Numbered from the stretch's first letter, positions 1-8,175 are shown. The stretch is DNA of 59,956 nucleotides from Streptomyces sindenensis (GCF_014649035.1 NZ_BMSG01000038.1:1-59956); one strand, 5' to 3'. Numbers and translations: made by a program. Notes: a model not told the origin generated them from the sequence alone.

Positions 1-350
1 GCAAGGCCTACGGAGGCGCCTACATCGTCATGGACTCCCAGTCCATCGGGGCCGACCTCACGTACGCCTGGCCCACCAACGAGATCGCGGTGATGGGCGC
101 CGAAGGCGCGGCCAACGTCGTCTTCCGCCGCCAGATCGCCGAATCCGACCAACCCGACGTCACGCGTGAGCAACTCGTCAAGGAGTACAAGGCGGAGCTG
201 ATGCACCCCTACTACGCGGCCGAGCGCGGCCTCGTCGACGACGTGATCGACCCCGCCGACACCCGCTCCACGCTGATCGCCGGACTCGCGATGCTCCGCG
301 TCAAACATGCCGACCTCCCCGCCCGCAAGCATGGGAACCCGCCGACGTGA
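1..350 (+). CDS. pccB: Acyl-CoA (propionyl-CoA) carboxylase beta subunit, C-terminal part
   Basis: Only the 3' end of the gene is in the window; the reading frame is already open at base 3 and stops with TGA at 348-350. The residues (KAYGGAYIVMDSQSIGADL, then AWPTNEIAVMGAEGAANVVF) are typical of the C-terminal carboxyltransferase half of biotin-dependent acyl-CoA carboxylases, which moves CO2 from carboxybiotin to acetyl- or propionyl-CoA in the cytoplasm. The tail with YYAAERGLVDDVIDPADTR is the usual family ending. It overlaps the epsilon-subunit start by four bases (GTGA), as expected for a translationally coupled carboxylase operon. Acyl-CoA specificity cannot be read from this fragment. 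Confidence 0.93.
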   Translation, partial: KAYGGAYIVMDSQSIGADLTYAWPTNEIAVMGAEGAANVVFRRQIAESDQPDVTREQLVKEYKAELMHPYYAAERGLVDDVIDPADTRSTLIAGLAMLRVKHADLPARKHGNPPT

Positions 351-562
351 CCACGACCATGCCCGAAGCGGGCTCCACCGACCTCGTACGGGTGCTCCGG
401 GGCAACCCCACCCCCGAGGAACTGGCGGCGGTGACCGTCATGCTGGTCACCCTCGCGTCCAGACGGGGTGAAGCGCCACCGGAGCGGCCCCCCGTCGGCG
501 CGGCCTGGCGGCCGGGGATGCCGGCGGGCTGTTCCTTCCGATCCTGGAAGGCACACCGCTGA
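347..562 (+). CDS. pccE: Acyl-CoA carboxylase epsilon subunit
   Basis: A 71-aa protein starting with GTG inside the stop of the beta subunit. It carries the short signature RVLRGNPTPEELAA near residues 15-28, which is how actinobacterial AccE/PccE subunits are recognised, followed by a variable linker and a tryptophan-containing tail. These subunits have no catalytic residues; they bind the beta subunit and stimulate or stabilise the complex. Position and overlap with the beta gene support the assignment more strongly than the short sequence does. The stop codon abuts the ATG of the SARP regulator. Confidence 0.85.
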   Translation: MTTTMPEAGSTDLVRVLRGNPTPEELAAVTVMLVTLASRRGEAPPERPPVGAAWRPGMPAGCSFRSWKAHR

Positions 563-2422
563 ATGAGCGGCAGACAGTACGAGGAACGGCGCGTCGAATT
601 CCGGATCCTCGGACCGACCGAGTTGCTGGTCGACGGCGTGCCGGTCCCGCTGACGGCCCCCAAACTCCGCACGGTGCTCGTGGCGCTGCTCCTCTCCCGC
701 GGCCGCGTCGTCTCGGACGCGTCCCTCAGCGAGCTGCTGTGGGGCCCGTTGCCGCCCGCGACCATGGCGGCGCAGCTCTACACCTACATCTCGCGGCTGC
801 GCCGGAGCTGTGAGCCGGGGCTCGACGTGCTGCGCGGACTGCGCGGCTACCGCCTGGACATCGGGGCGGCCGGATTCGACCTGAACCACTTCCAGCGCGC
901 CGCCGAACGCGGGCGGCAGAGCCTGCGGGAGGGCCGGTACGCGACGGCGGCCGGCCAGCTGGCGTCCGCGCTGGCCCTGTGGCGCGGACCGGCCCTTGCG
1001 GATGTGACGGAGTCCCTGGCGGTCGCCGAACTGCCGCGCCTGGAGGAGAGCCGCCTGTCCGTCCAGGAGGACCGCATCGAGGCGGACCTGGCGATGGGCC
1101 GCCACGCCTGCGTCCTGACCGAACTGGTGGGACTGGTCGCCGAACATCCCGTACGCGAGTCCCTGCGGGGCCAGTTGATGACGGCCCTGTACCGCGTCGG
1201 CCGGCCGGCCGACGCGCTGCGCGTGTACGAGGAGGGGCGCCGCCTGCTCAAGGGCGAGCTGGGCATCGACCCCGGCGCGGTCCTGCGCGACATTCACCGG
1301 GCCGTCCTGCTGGAGAACCTCCCGGAGCCCGTCTCCCGCGCATCGGTGGCGGTGCACGCCCCGGAGGCGGAGGAGCCGCCTCCGGCCGGCGACGCGGTGG
1401 TGACGGACGACCTCTGGGGCGGACTCGTGCCCGCCATGCTGCCCATGGACGTCGGGGACTTCACGGGACGGACGGACGAGCTCGCCGAGACGCTGGCGAC
1501 GCTGCGCGGACAACGGGACGGCAGACGAGGCGTCATGCTGACCGGGGCGGCGGGCATCGGCAAGTCGGCCCTCGCCATCCACGCCGGCTACGCCTGCCGG
1601 TCGGACTTCTCGCAGGGACAGCTCTACATCGACCTGCGTGAACAGGACGGCGGGCCGAAGGACCCCGTGGACGTGCTCGGCGGCTTTCTGCGGGCGCTGC
1701 TCCCCGGCCGCCACGAGCTGCCCGCGACCCTCGACGAACGCGTCCAGCTCTACCGCAGCCTCCTCGCCCAGCGCCGTGTGCTCGTCGTGCTGGACAACGC
1801 CTCGGCCGACTGGCAGGTGCGTCCGCTGCTGCCCAGCGGCGACAGCAGCCACGCCGTGGTCACCAGCCGCTGCCCGATGCCTTCTCTGGAGGGGATCCAC
1901 GCGGTGCGGCTCGGACGTCTGGACGGGCCCGCGGCCCGGGCTCTGCTGGCGGGGGTCGTCGGGGAGCGGCGTGTGGCGGACGAACCCGGGCCGGTCGGCC
2001 GGGTCGTGGAGCTCTGCGACGGACTGCCGCTGGCTCTGCGGGTCTGCGCCGACCGGCTGAGGAACCACCCGGACTGGCGGGTGGCCGATCTCGTCGACAG
2101 GCTGACGTGCGAGGAGAGCCGGCTGGACCTGTTGTGCGAGGGAAGCCTGGATGTCCGGGCCAGGCTCCGTACCAGCGTCATGGAGCTCGACCCACCGTCG
2201 CGTGACGCCTTCCGCGCCCTGTCGCGCGGGGACGCCGCCCCCTTCACCACGGCCGAGGCCGCGGCCCGCCTGGGCGTTTCACGACGGCGGGCCCAGGTCC
2301 TGCTGGACGCGCTGGTCGGGGCCTGGCTGCTGGAGGCCGTTCCGGCGGACGGCGGCCGGTCGGTCCACCGGTTTCCTCCCCTGGTGGCGCTGCTCGTCCG
2401 CGAGCAGCCCCACCAGGGGTGA
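563..2422 (+). CDS. AfsR/SARP-family transcriptional regulator with NB-ARC ATPase domain
   Basis: 619 aa. Residues about 10-100 (EFRILGPTELLVDG, then LRTVLVALLLSRGRVVSDASLSELLW in two stretches) form an OmpR-type winged helix. Residues about 105-255 are the bacterial transcriptional activator domain, ending in the typical LGIDPGAVLRDIHRAVL. A P-loop GAAGIGKSALA follows near residue 325, with an NB-ARC region including VLVVLDNAS and DGLPLALRVCADRL, and a winged-helix-like tail. There is no long TPR array, so it is shorter than AfsR itself. SARP proteins activate secondary-metabolite or developmental genes. The ATG lies directly after the epsilon-subunit stop, so it may be co-transcribed with the carboxylase. 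The target is not evident; a convergent 69-aa peptide gene is the closest unusual neighbour. Confidence 0.88.
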   Translation: MSGRQYEERRVEFRILGPTELLVDGVPVPLTAPKLRTVLVALLLSRGRVVSDASLSELLWGPLPPATMAAQLYTYISRLRRSCEPGLDVLRGLRGYRLDIGAAGFDLNHFQRAAERGRQSLREGRYATAAGQLASALALWRGPALADVTESLAVAELPRLEESRLSVQEDRIEADLAMGRHACVLTELVGLVAEHPVRESLRGQLMTALYRVGRPADALRVYEEGRRLLKGELGIDPGAVLRDIHRAVLLENLPEPVSRASVAVHAPEAEEPPPAGDAVVTDDLWGGLVPAMLPMDVGDFTGRTDELAETLATLRGQRDGRRGVMLTGAAGIGKSALAIHAGYACRSDFSQGQLYIDLREQDGGPKDPVDVLGGFLRALLPGRHELPATLDERVQLYRSLLAQRRVLVVLDNASADWQVRPLLPSGDSSHAVVTSRCPMPSLEGIHAVRLGRLDGPAARALLAGVVGERRVADEPGPVGRVVELCDGLPLALRVCADRLRNHPDWRVADLVDRLTCEESRLDLLCEGSLDVRARLRTSVMELDPPSRDAFRALSRGDAAPFTTAEAAARLGVSRRRAQVLLDALVGAWLLEAVPADGGRSVHRFPPLVALLVREQPHQG

Positions 2423-2436
2423 CGGTACGCCCGGTG

Positions 2437-2646
2437 TCAGCCGCAGCCGCCCGCGTGCCCCCCGTCGAGGCTCGCGGCCATCACGGCTATGTCGTCCTCC
2501 AGCGTGGCGAGCGTGCCGTTGTCGACGGCCTCGATGTACATGGCCAGCAGATTGGCCCAGCGCAGACCCATATCGCCGCTCAGTGTGGGTCCCTGGAGCT
2601 CGTCGACGTTCAGCTGTTGCATGGCCGTGGTCCTCTGATTGTCCAT
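2437..2646 (-). CDS. Small peptide (69 aa) of unknown function, possible RiPP or signal precursor
   Basis: Read from an ATG preceded at good distance by GGAGGGG on the minus strand; the frame is open further upstream but without a ribosome site. The product begins MDNQRTTAMQQLNVDELQG, has a hydrophobic middle (MGLRWANLLAMYIEAV), an acidic helix and a glycine-rich tail ASLDGGHAGGCG with a single Cys next to last. There is no signal peptide or lipobox. The leader-like LNVDELQGPTLSGD stretch and Gly/Cys tail resemble a ribosomal peptide precursor, but no modifying enzyme lies beside it. It converges on the SARP regulator with 14 bases between the stops. Function unknown. Confidence 0.6.
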   Translation of the reverse strand: MDNQRTTAMQQLNVDELQGPTLSGDMGLRWANLLAMYIEAVDNGTLATLEDDIAVMAASLDGGHAGGCG

Positions 2647-2902
2647 GTTCCCCTCCTGCTCATGCGTCGGCCTGGAACGGCCGTTGTCCACGATGGGGCA
2701 GGCCCCTATGCCTTCTCTATATTCATTTCGCCGAATCACGGTCTATGCGCGTCAATTCCCCCGAGGAGGATGTATCCGGAAGGTCCTGATGTCGTCGTGT
2801 CCGGTGGCCGCGAGCGGATCGGGGTCTCAAAAAGTTGATACGGCGTTGAGAGCTCATGCCGGTCCTGCCTTCAATCGCCTCTCCAACCAAGGGAGGTAGG
2901 CA
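2647..2902. other. Intergenic region between divergent small genes
   Basis: About 256 bases between the divergent peptide gene and the secreted protein gene. It is noticeably more A/T-rich than its surroundings around 2710-2770 and must hold the promoters of both genes. The ribosome site of the rightward gene (AAGGGAGG) lies at its right end. I see no hairpin or coding remnant. Confidence 0.5.
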
Positions 2903-3214
2903 ATGAAGCTGGTTCATGCATTGGCTTCCGGTGTGGCCGCGCTCGGGCTGCTCGCGGGCGCGCAGGGCGTCGCCCAGGCCGAGGAAGTTCACTCCGTGCC
3001 GAGCTGCGTGGAGGCCGACTGGACGCCGCTGCTCGGCATCCACGTCACCATCACCAACCACTGCTCCACCACTCAGCAGGTGAATGTCCAGTACTCCTTC
3101 AACGGCGCACCGTACGTTCCTGACAAGTGTCACACCATCGCGCCGGGCGCGACGGTCACGACCAGCGAACCGGTGTGGAAGGCCGGCCGGTTCGAGGGCC
3201 TCATCCCCTGCTGA
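2903..3214 (+). CDS. Secreted tendamistat-like small protein (alpha-amylase inhibitor fold)
   Basis: 103 aa with a Sec signal peptide (MKLVHALASGVAALGLLAG, cleavage probably after AQA near residue 26) and a strong AGGGAGG site before ATG. The mature part has four cysteines spaced as in the Streptomyces alpha-amylase inhibitors: PSCV, NHC, DKCHTIAPG and a C-terminal Cys. The two Cys pairs enclose 18 and 26 residues, against 15 and 27 in tendamistat as I recall it. The motifs PSCV, N-x-C, C-x-x-x-APG-x-x-T and a Cys at the end all line up. The amylase-contacting WRY triplet is absent: a Trp sits in VEADWTPLL without Arg-Tyr. It may therefore bind another target or be inactive. Confidence 0.7.
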   Translation: MKLVHALASGVAALGLLAGAQGVAQAEEVHSVPSCVEADWTPLLGIHVTITNHCSTTQQVNVQYSFNGAPYVPDKCHTIAPGATVTTSEPVWKAGRFEGLIPC

Positions 3215-3224
3215 CGCCTCGGTG

Positions 3225-3264
3225 ACAGGGGCCCGGGGCGGCTCGACCGGTCCCGGGCCCCTGT
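3225..3264. terminator. Bidirectional hairpin terminator
   Basis: A perfect 13-bp stem, ACAGGGGCCCGGG at 3225-3237 and CCCGGGCCCCTGT at 3252-3264, with a 14-base loop. It sits between the convergent ends of the tendamistat-like gene and the GntR gene. No strong T-run follows, which is normal in Streptomyces. Confidence 0.75.
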
Positions 3265-3283
3265 TCGGCTACCCCCGTTCGCC

Positions 3284-3679
3284 TCACCCGGGTGCCTCAC
3301 CCGGATACGCGCTCTCGAACGCCGAGTGGAACAGCGCCGTGACGTCCTGCCCGGTGAGCCCCTCGGCGCGGGCCCGGTCCAGCCAGTCGGCGAGGGCGGC
3401 GCGCAGCGGTGAGCCGGGGCCGGACTGGGGCTGGGCGAGGGTGCGGGTGATGAACGTGCCCGCTCCCTGGCGCACCTCGGCGAGGCCCATGCGCTCCAGT
3501 TCGCGGTAGGCCTTGAGGGTCGTGTTGGGGTTGACCTTGGTGGTCGCGGCGACCTGGGCCGCGGTGGGCAGCCGGTCGCCCTCCTCCAGCGCGCCCATGC
3601 GCAGCGCCTGCTCGACCTGCCTGACGATCTGGAGGTAGGTCGCCACTCCACTGCGGCGGTCGATGCGGAACACGACCAC
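3284..3679 (-). CDS. GntR-family regulator, short YtrA subfamily
   Basis: 131 aa from a GTG preceded by GGAAGGTG; the frame is open to 3709, but that GTG has no ribosome site. It has an N-terminal winged helix (VATYLQIVRQVEQALRMG, then LPTAAQVAATTKVNPNTTLK and LAEVRQGAGTFI) and only a short helical C-terminus, the layout of YtrA-type repressors. These normally control an adjacent ABC-2 transporter and themselves. Here the gene is last in the three-gene operon, 54 bases after the permease stop, rather than first. Its likely operator is the inverted repeat ahead of the ATPase gene. Confidence 0.87.
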   Translation of the reverse strand: MVVFRIDRRSGVATYLQIVRQVEQALRMGALEEGDRLPTAAQVAATTKVNPNTTLKAYRELERMGLAEVRQGAGTFITRTLAQPQSGPGSPLRAALADWLDRARAEGLTGQDVTALFHSAFESAYPGEAPG

Positions 3680-3733
3680 GGACTTCACCTTCCGCTCGAT
3701 TGCCGACACTTTACGTAGGGGAGGGACGCGTGG

Positions 3734-4732
3734 TCACAGCGGGCGGCGCGAGGTCCACCAGAGGGTGAACGCCGTGAGCACGACCGTTCCCGCGAGCAGG
3801 ATGCCCGCCGCGGTCCACTGCATCGTCGCCATCTGTCCGTAGTCGAGGTACTCGATCACGTCGTTGACGATGCCGTGCTCCTCGATGCACGCGTTCTGCG
3901 CCTCGTCGGTCGCCTCGGCGCAGGTGCCCCAGCCGTACAGCGTGCCGTCCGCGCTGCCGACCCAGCGGTCCAGCTCGTGCACGTCGTGGAAGCGGGCCGG
4001 GAGTTCGGTGTCCTTCGGGTACGTGAACATATGCGGCGAGCCGAGCCGTACGCGGATCTCGTCCCAGACGAACACGGTGGTGACCGAGGTGAACAGGAAC
4101 GTGCCCACCATGGCCGGGAGCATCCGGCGGACCAGGGCGCCGATGGTGACGCCGGCCGCGGTGAGGAAGAGGAGGAAGGCGGGGAGGACGGGGCCGGTGT
4201 TGTCGAAGATGACGCCGTCGATCCACTCGCTGAGGAAGAGCGAGCGGTGCGGCTTCCACCACCAGGTGAACAGCGCCGAGAGCGCCAGGCCGGAGATCAG
4301 CGCGAGGCCGTAGGCCAGGCCCAGCTTGGTGATCAGCCACTGGCGGCGGGTCACGGACTGGGTGGTGACGAGCTGTGCGGTGCCGCTCTCCTGGTCGCCC
4401 GCGATCAGCGGGGCGCCGACGAAGACGGCGAGGATCAGCGGCAGGCTGTTGATGACGTTGGTGATGTACTCGTAGCCGCGGTTGTTCTCCATCGGCCGGC
4501 CGGGGTCCTTCTCCGGCCAGCCCCTGGCGTCGAGCAGCTGCACCAGCTCATGGCGCTCGTACGCGATCCAGAGGGCGGTGAACAGCGTGAGGCCGAGGAC
4601 GCAGGCCAGCGCGATCCGGTGCTGGCGGACGACGAGCCAGGGGAGGCCGCGCAACAGACGGCGTCCGGAGCCGAGTTCGGAGGGCTTCCCGGGCTCCCCG
4701 GGCTTCTCGGTGAGGGTGGTGGTGCTGCTCAT
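3734..4732 (-). CDS. ABC-2 type transporter permease
   Basis: 332 aa with about six hydrophobic segments (IALACVLGLTLFTALWIAYE near residue 40, SLPLILAVFVGAPLIAGD, LAYGLALISGLALSALF, VLPAFLLFLTAAGVTIGAL, MLPAMVGTFLFTSVTTVFV, and a last one near the C-terminus). The motif GDQESGTAQLVTTQSVTRRQWL between the second and third segments is the typical ABC-2 coupling region. A large extracytoplasmic loop with two Cys (CAEATDEAQNAC) precedes the last helix. It overlaps the ATPase stop by four bases (ATGA), so the two form one exporter. The substrate is unknown; YtrA-linked systems are often induced by cell-envelope-active compounds. Confidence 0.87.
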   Translation of the reverse strand: MSSTTTLTEKPGEPGKPSELGSGRRLLRGLPWLVVRQHRIALACVLGLTLFTALWIAYERHELVQLLDARGWPEKDPGRPMENNRGYEYITNVINSLPLILAVFVGAPLIAGDQESGTAQLVTTQSVTRRQWLITKLGLAYGLALISGLALSALFTWWWKPHRSLFLSEWIDGVIFDNTGPVLPAFLLFLTAAGVTIGALVRRMLPAMVGTFLFTSVTTVFVWDEIRVRLGSPHMFTYPKDTELPARFHDVHELDRWVGSADGTLYGWGTCAEATDEAQNACIEEHGIVNDVIEYLDYGQMATMQWTAAGILLAGTVVLTAFTLWWTSRRPL

Positions 4733-5673
4733 GCTGCCTGGGTCCCTTCGGCGTCGACGCGGGCGCCCTGGGTGTAGAGCGAGGGCGCGTCGGGGGAGCG
4801 GAGATGGGCGAGGAGGACTTCCTCCAGCGAGGGTTCGGCCCGCTCCCAGTCGGCCGGGAGCGGGCCTCCGGGGCGGATCATCGCCTGGAACTGCCGCCCC
4901 TGGACGCGGGATTCGACGACGGTGTGGCCGGCCAGCTCGGGCGGCAGCGAGCCGTCCCGGGACACCCCGGTGACCAGGGTGTGCGCCGGTACGAGCGCGT
5001 CGGCGTCACCGGCCATGCGGATCCGGCCCTCGGAGACCACCAGCAGGTAGTCGCACATGTCCTCCAGCTCGGTCAGCAGGTGCGAGGACATCACCACCGT
5101 GGTGCCGCGCTCGACGGCCTCCGCCATCAGCAGGGTGCTCATCTCGTCCCGGGCCAGCGGGTCGAGGTCCGACATCGGCTCGTCCAGGAGGAGCAGGTCG
5201 GGCCGCTTGCCGAAGGCGAGCGCGAAGGCCACCCGGGTGCGCTGGCCGCCGGAGAGCGTGCCCACCTTCGCGTCCCCCGGGACGTTGCCCGCGCGGACGA
5301 TCCGCTCCGCCGCGGCCGCGTCCCAGCCGGGGTTCAGCTCGGCGCCCATGCGCAGCGTCTCGGCCACGGTGAACCGCTTGAACAGCGGCTTGTCCTGGCC
5401 GAGGAACGCGACCTGGGGCAGCACGGCGGGGTCGTCGACCGGTACGCCGAAGACGCGCAGCTCGCCGGTGGTCGGCTGCACCTGGCGGGTCGCCAGCCCG
5501 AGCAGGGTGCTCTTGCCGGCCCCGTTCGGGCCGACCAGACCGCAGATGCGGCCGGCCGGAATCCGGAAGGAGCAGTCACGCAGCGCCCAGCCGCGCCGGT
5601 AGCGCTTGCCCAGGCCGCGGGCCTCCAGTGCCCAGTTGCCGGACGTCGCGTTCGGGGTGCTCGTGTCTGCCAC
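4729..5673 (-). CDS. ABC transporter ATP-binding protein
   Basis: 314 aa from GTG with GAGGTGAGG just upstream. A longer frame to 5721 would run through the probable operator and lacks a ribosome site, so it is rejected. Walker A GPNGAGKST, signature LSGGQRTRVAFALA, Walker B LLLLDEPMSDLDP and the switch SSHLLTE are all present and intact. The C-terminal 80 residues form the variable tail seen in drug and peptide exporters. It is first in the operon ATPase-permease-GntR and powers the ABC-2 permease. Confidence 0.9.
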   Translation of the reverse strand: MADTSTPNATSGNWALEARGLGKRYRRGWALRDCSFRIPAGRICGLVGPNGAGKSTLLGLATRQVQPTTGELRVFGVPVDDPAVLPQVAFLGQDKPLFKRFTVAETLRMGAELNPGWDAAAAERIVRAGNVPGDAKVGTLSGGQRTRVAFALAFGKRPDLLLLDEPMSDLDPLARDEMSTLLMAEAVERGTTVVMSSHLLTELEDMCDYLLVVSEGRIRMAGDADALVPAHTLVTGVSRDGSLPPELAGHTVVESRVQGRQFQAMIRPGGPLPADWERAEPSLEEVLLAHLRSPDAPSLYTQGARVDAEGTQAA

Positions 5674-5705
5674 GCGCCTCACCTCGGTTCCGTGATCCGT
5701 GATCG

Positions 5706-5733
5706 TGATTCCATGAATCAATTAATGGAATCA
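5706..5733. promoter_or_regulatory. Inverted-repeat operator upstream of the ABC/GntR operon
   Basis: TGATTCCAT at 5706-5714 and ATGGAATCA at 5725-5733 form a perfect 9-bp inverted repeat with a 10-base AT-rich spacer. It lies 33 bases upstream of the ATPase start, where the operon promoter should be. By analogy with YtrA-type repressors it is the likely binding site of the GntR protein encoded at the end of the operon. Confidence 0.6.
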
Positions 5734-5843
5734 TGGAGTCGTGAGGGAATGACTGTCAAGCCGGGGTGGCGGGGTGCGTGTGCGTCCACGGGGCCGGGGC
5801 GAGCACGCTCGTGCTCCCTCCGTCCAGGGCTTAGGCTCGCCCC

Positions 5844-6695
5844 ATGGGCAGTCACCCGGAACGTCTTCCGAATCCGACCACCCCGGCCGGCCGCGAGGGG
5901 CTCGACGCCGTTCTCGCCCGGCCCGACCGCGCGGTCGTCGCGCTCGACTTCGACGGCACCCTCGCCGACATCGTCCCGGACCCCGAGCAGGCCCGCGCCC
6001 ACCCCGGCACCGTCGATGCGCTCGCCGCGCTCGCGCCGAAGGTCGCCGCCATCGCCGTGATCACCGGCCGCCCGGCGGGCGTCGCCGTGCGCTACGGCGG
6101 CTTCGCGGGCGTCCCCGGTCTGGAGCACCTCGTCGTGCTCGGACATTACGGGGCCGAGCGCTGGGACGCCGTGACCGGTACGGTCCGCGCCCCCGCCCCG
6201 CATCCGGGCGTCGCGGCGGTGCGCGCCGAACTCCCGGGCGTACTCCACGACGTCGGGGCCTGGAACGGCACCTGGATCGAGGAGAAGGGGCAGGCGCTCG
6301 CCGTCCACACCCGGCGGGCCCAGGATCCGCAGGCGGCCTTCGAGTCGCTGCGCGGGCCCCTCGGCGAGCTGGCCGCCCAGCACGGGCTGATCGTCGAACC
6401 GGGGCGGCTGGTGCTGGAGTTGCGCCCGCCCGGCATGGACAAGGGGGTCGCGCTCGCCGGGTTCGTCGCGGGGCTGGACGCGGAGTCCGTGATCTACGCG
6501 GGCGACGACCTCGGGGACCTCGCCGCGTTCGCCGCGGTGGAGAAGCTGCGCAGCGAGGGCCCGGACGGCATCCCCGGCCTCCTGGTGTGCAGCGGCAGCG
6601 CCGAGGTGCCCGAACTGGCCGAACGCGCCGACCTGTCGGTACCGGGGCCGGCCGCGGTGGTGGACTTCCTGGCAGCCCTGGCGGACCGCCTGTAG
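5844..6695 (+). CDS. otsB: Trehalose-6-phosphate phosphatase
   Basis: 283 aa HAD-superfamily enzyme that removes phosphate from trehalose 6-phosphate. HAD motif I is DFDGTLADIVPDP (residues about 34-46), motif II is the VITGRP segment, the HYGAERWD segment matches trehalose phosphatases, and motif IV is IYAGDDLGDLAAF. Length and motif order are normal. It converges on otsA, 89 bases away, so the two steps of the pathway are adjacent but not in one operon. The last codons belong to a 37-bp tandem duplication that runs past the stop. Confidence 0.92.
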   Translation: MGSHPERLPNPTTPAGREGLDAVLARPDRAVVALDFDGTLADIVPDPEQARAHPGTVDALAALAPKVAAIAVITGRPAGVAVRYGGFAGVPGLEHLVVLGHYGAERWDAVTGTVRAPAPHPGVAAVRAELPGVLHDVGAWNGTWIEEKGQALAVHTRRAQDPQAAFESLRGPLGELAAQHGLIVEPGRLVLELRPPGMDKGVALAGFVAGLDAESVIYAGDDLGDLAAFAAVEKLRSEGPDGIPGLLVCSGSAEVPELAERADLSVPGPAAVVDFLAALADRL

Positions 6696-6756
6696 ACCCG
6701 ACCGGGCGGCGGCCCCGGCGGACCGTCCGTGGACCCGACCGGGCGGCGGCCCCGGC
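6682..6756. repeat. Tandem 37-bp duplication between otsB and otsA
   Basis: The end of otsB and the following spacer repeat with few changes. A 25-base stretch is identical at 6695-6719 and 6732-6756, and the preceding bases (GCGGACCG...) are also repeated. The otsB stop codon (TAG) lies in the first copy; the second copy reads TGG there. The repeat is very G/C-rich and may act as a terminator-like barrier between the convergent genes. Confidence 0.6.
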
Positions 6757-6783
6757 CCGGCGGCTGTCCGGCGGAAAGGAGGC

Positions 6784-8175
6784 TCACCCCTCCCGCAGCG
6801 CCTCCAGCTGGTCCAGGAACCACCGCTGCGGCGGGAGCGCGGTCGCCGCCTCCGCCAGCCGCTTCGTGCGGCCCGCCCGCTCGTCGCCGCTCATCGTCAA
6901 CGCCTCGTGCAGCGCCTCCGCCGTGCCCGTCACGTCGTACGGGTTCACCACGATCGCGTCCTCGCCCAGCTCCTCGTACGCCCCCGCCTCCCGCGACAGC
7001 ACCAGCGCGCAGCCGTGGTCCGAGACGACGGGGACCTCCTTGGCGACCAGGTTCATGCCGTCGCGGATCGGGTTGACCAGGGCCACGTCCGCCAGCCGGT
7101 ACGCGGCCAGCGAGCGGGCGAAGTCGTCCTTGACGTGGAGGACGACAGGCGTCCAACTCTCCGTCCCGTACGCCCCGTTGATCTCCGTGGCCAGTGACTG
7201 GACCGCCGCCGTGTAGTCCCGGTAGACGGCGAGGTCCTGGCGGGAGGGGTAGGCGAAGGCGATGTGGACGACGCGCTCGCGCCACTCGGGGCGGGTCTCC
7301 AGCAGCGTGCGGTACGCGTGCAGGCCGCGCACGATGTTCTTGGACAGCTCCGTGCGGTCCACCCGCACGATCGTCTTCCGGTTCTCGCCCACCTGCTCGC
7401 GCAGCGCCGCCATCCGCTCGTCCACGTCCGCCTCGTGCGAGCGGCCGCGCAGGAAGTCCGCGTCGGCCCCGAGCCCGTGCACCCCGATCCTGGTCCGGCC
7501 CGTGCCGCCGAGGATCTCCGTACAGCAGCCGATGAACGCGTCCGACCAGCGGCGGGTCAGGAACGCGGCCCGGTCCGCGCCGAGGATGCCGCGCAGCAGC
7601 TGCTCGGCGATGTCGTCGGGCAGCAGCCGGAAGTAGTCCACCGGGGCCCACGGGGTGTGCGAGAAGTGGCCGATCCGCAGGTCCGGGCGCAGCTCGCGGA
7701 GCATGCCGGGGACCAGGGCCAGGTGGTAGTCCTGCACGAGGACGGCCGCCCCCGGGCCCGCCTCCTGGGCCAGCGCCTCGGCGAAGGCCCGGTTGTACGT
7801 CTCGTACGCCGCCCACTGCCGCCGGAACTCCGCGTCGAAGACCGGCTCCACAGGGGTCTGGTACAGCAGGTGGTGGACGAACCACAGCACCGAGTTCGCG
7901 ATCCCGTTGTACGCGTCGGCGTGCACCTCGGCGTCGATGTCGAGCATCCGTACGCCCGGCTCGCCGATCCCGCGCCGCACCGCCTCGCGGTCCCCGTCAC
8001 CGAGGGCCGCGCAGACCCACAGCTTGTCGTCGACGGCGCTCAGCCCGGAGACGAGACCGCCGCCGCCGCGCTTGGCGCCGAGCGTCCCGTCCTCGCCGAG
8101 CGTGTACGTGATCGGGCCGCGGTTGGACGCGACGAGAACCTGGGCATTCGAGGAAGACGTGTACGCGGAGACCAT
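6784..8175 (-). CDS. otsA: Trehalose-6-phosphate synthase (UDP-forming)
   Basis: 463 aa GT20 glycosyltransferase joining UDP-glucose and glucose 6-phosphate. Near the N-terminus are VASNRGPITYTL and the glycine loop KRGGGGLVSGLS. Later motifs include WFVHHLLYQTP, VQDYHLALVP, IGHFSHTPWAP, VDRTELSKNIVRGLHAYRTLL, and the nucleotide-sugar site DGMNLVAKEVP with LSREAGAYEEL. All are intact and the length is that of the bacterial enzyme. With otsB it forms the OtsAB route to trehalose, an osmo- and desiccation protectant important in spores. Confidence 0.95.
   Translation of the reverse strand: MVSAYTSSSNAQVLVASNRGPITYTLGEDGTLGAKRGGGGLVSGLSAVDDKLWVCAALGDGDREAVRRGIGEPGVRMLDIDAEVHADAYNGIANSVLWFVHHLLYQTPVEPVFDAEFRRQWAAYETYNRAFAEALAQEAGPGAAVLVQDYHLALVPGMLRELRPDLRIGHFSHTPWAPVDYFRLLPDDIAEQLLRGILGADRAAFLTRRWSDAFIGCCTEILGGTGRTRIGVHGLGADADFLRGRSHEADVDERMAALREQVGENRKTIVRVDRTELSKNIVRGLHAYRTLLETRPEWRERVVHIAFAYPSRQDLAVYRDYTAAVQSLATEINGAYGTESWTPVVLHVKDDFARSLAAYRLADVALVNPIRDGMNLVAKEVPVVSDHGCALVLSREAGAYEELGEDAIVVNPYDVTGTAEALHEALTMSGDERAGRTKRLAEAATALPPQRWFLDQLEALREG

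Noticed and set aside
212..2068. Long minus-strand open frame of 618 codons opposite the SARP gene
   Set aside because: It is an Arg/Gln/Pro-rich mirror frame of the real gene caused by high GC, with no domain or ribosome site.
5673..5721. Upstream ATG start for the ABC ATPase
   Set aside because: It would cover the inverted-repeat operator and has no ribosome site; the GTG at 5673 has GAGGTGAGG.
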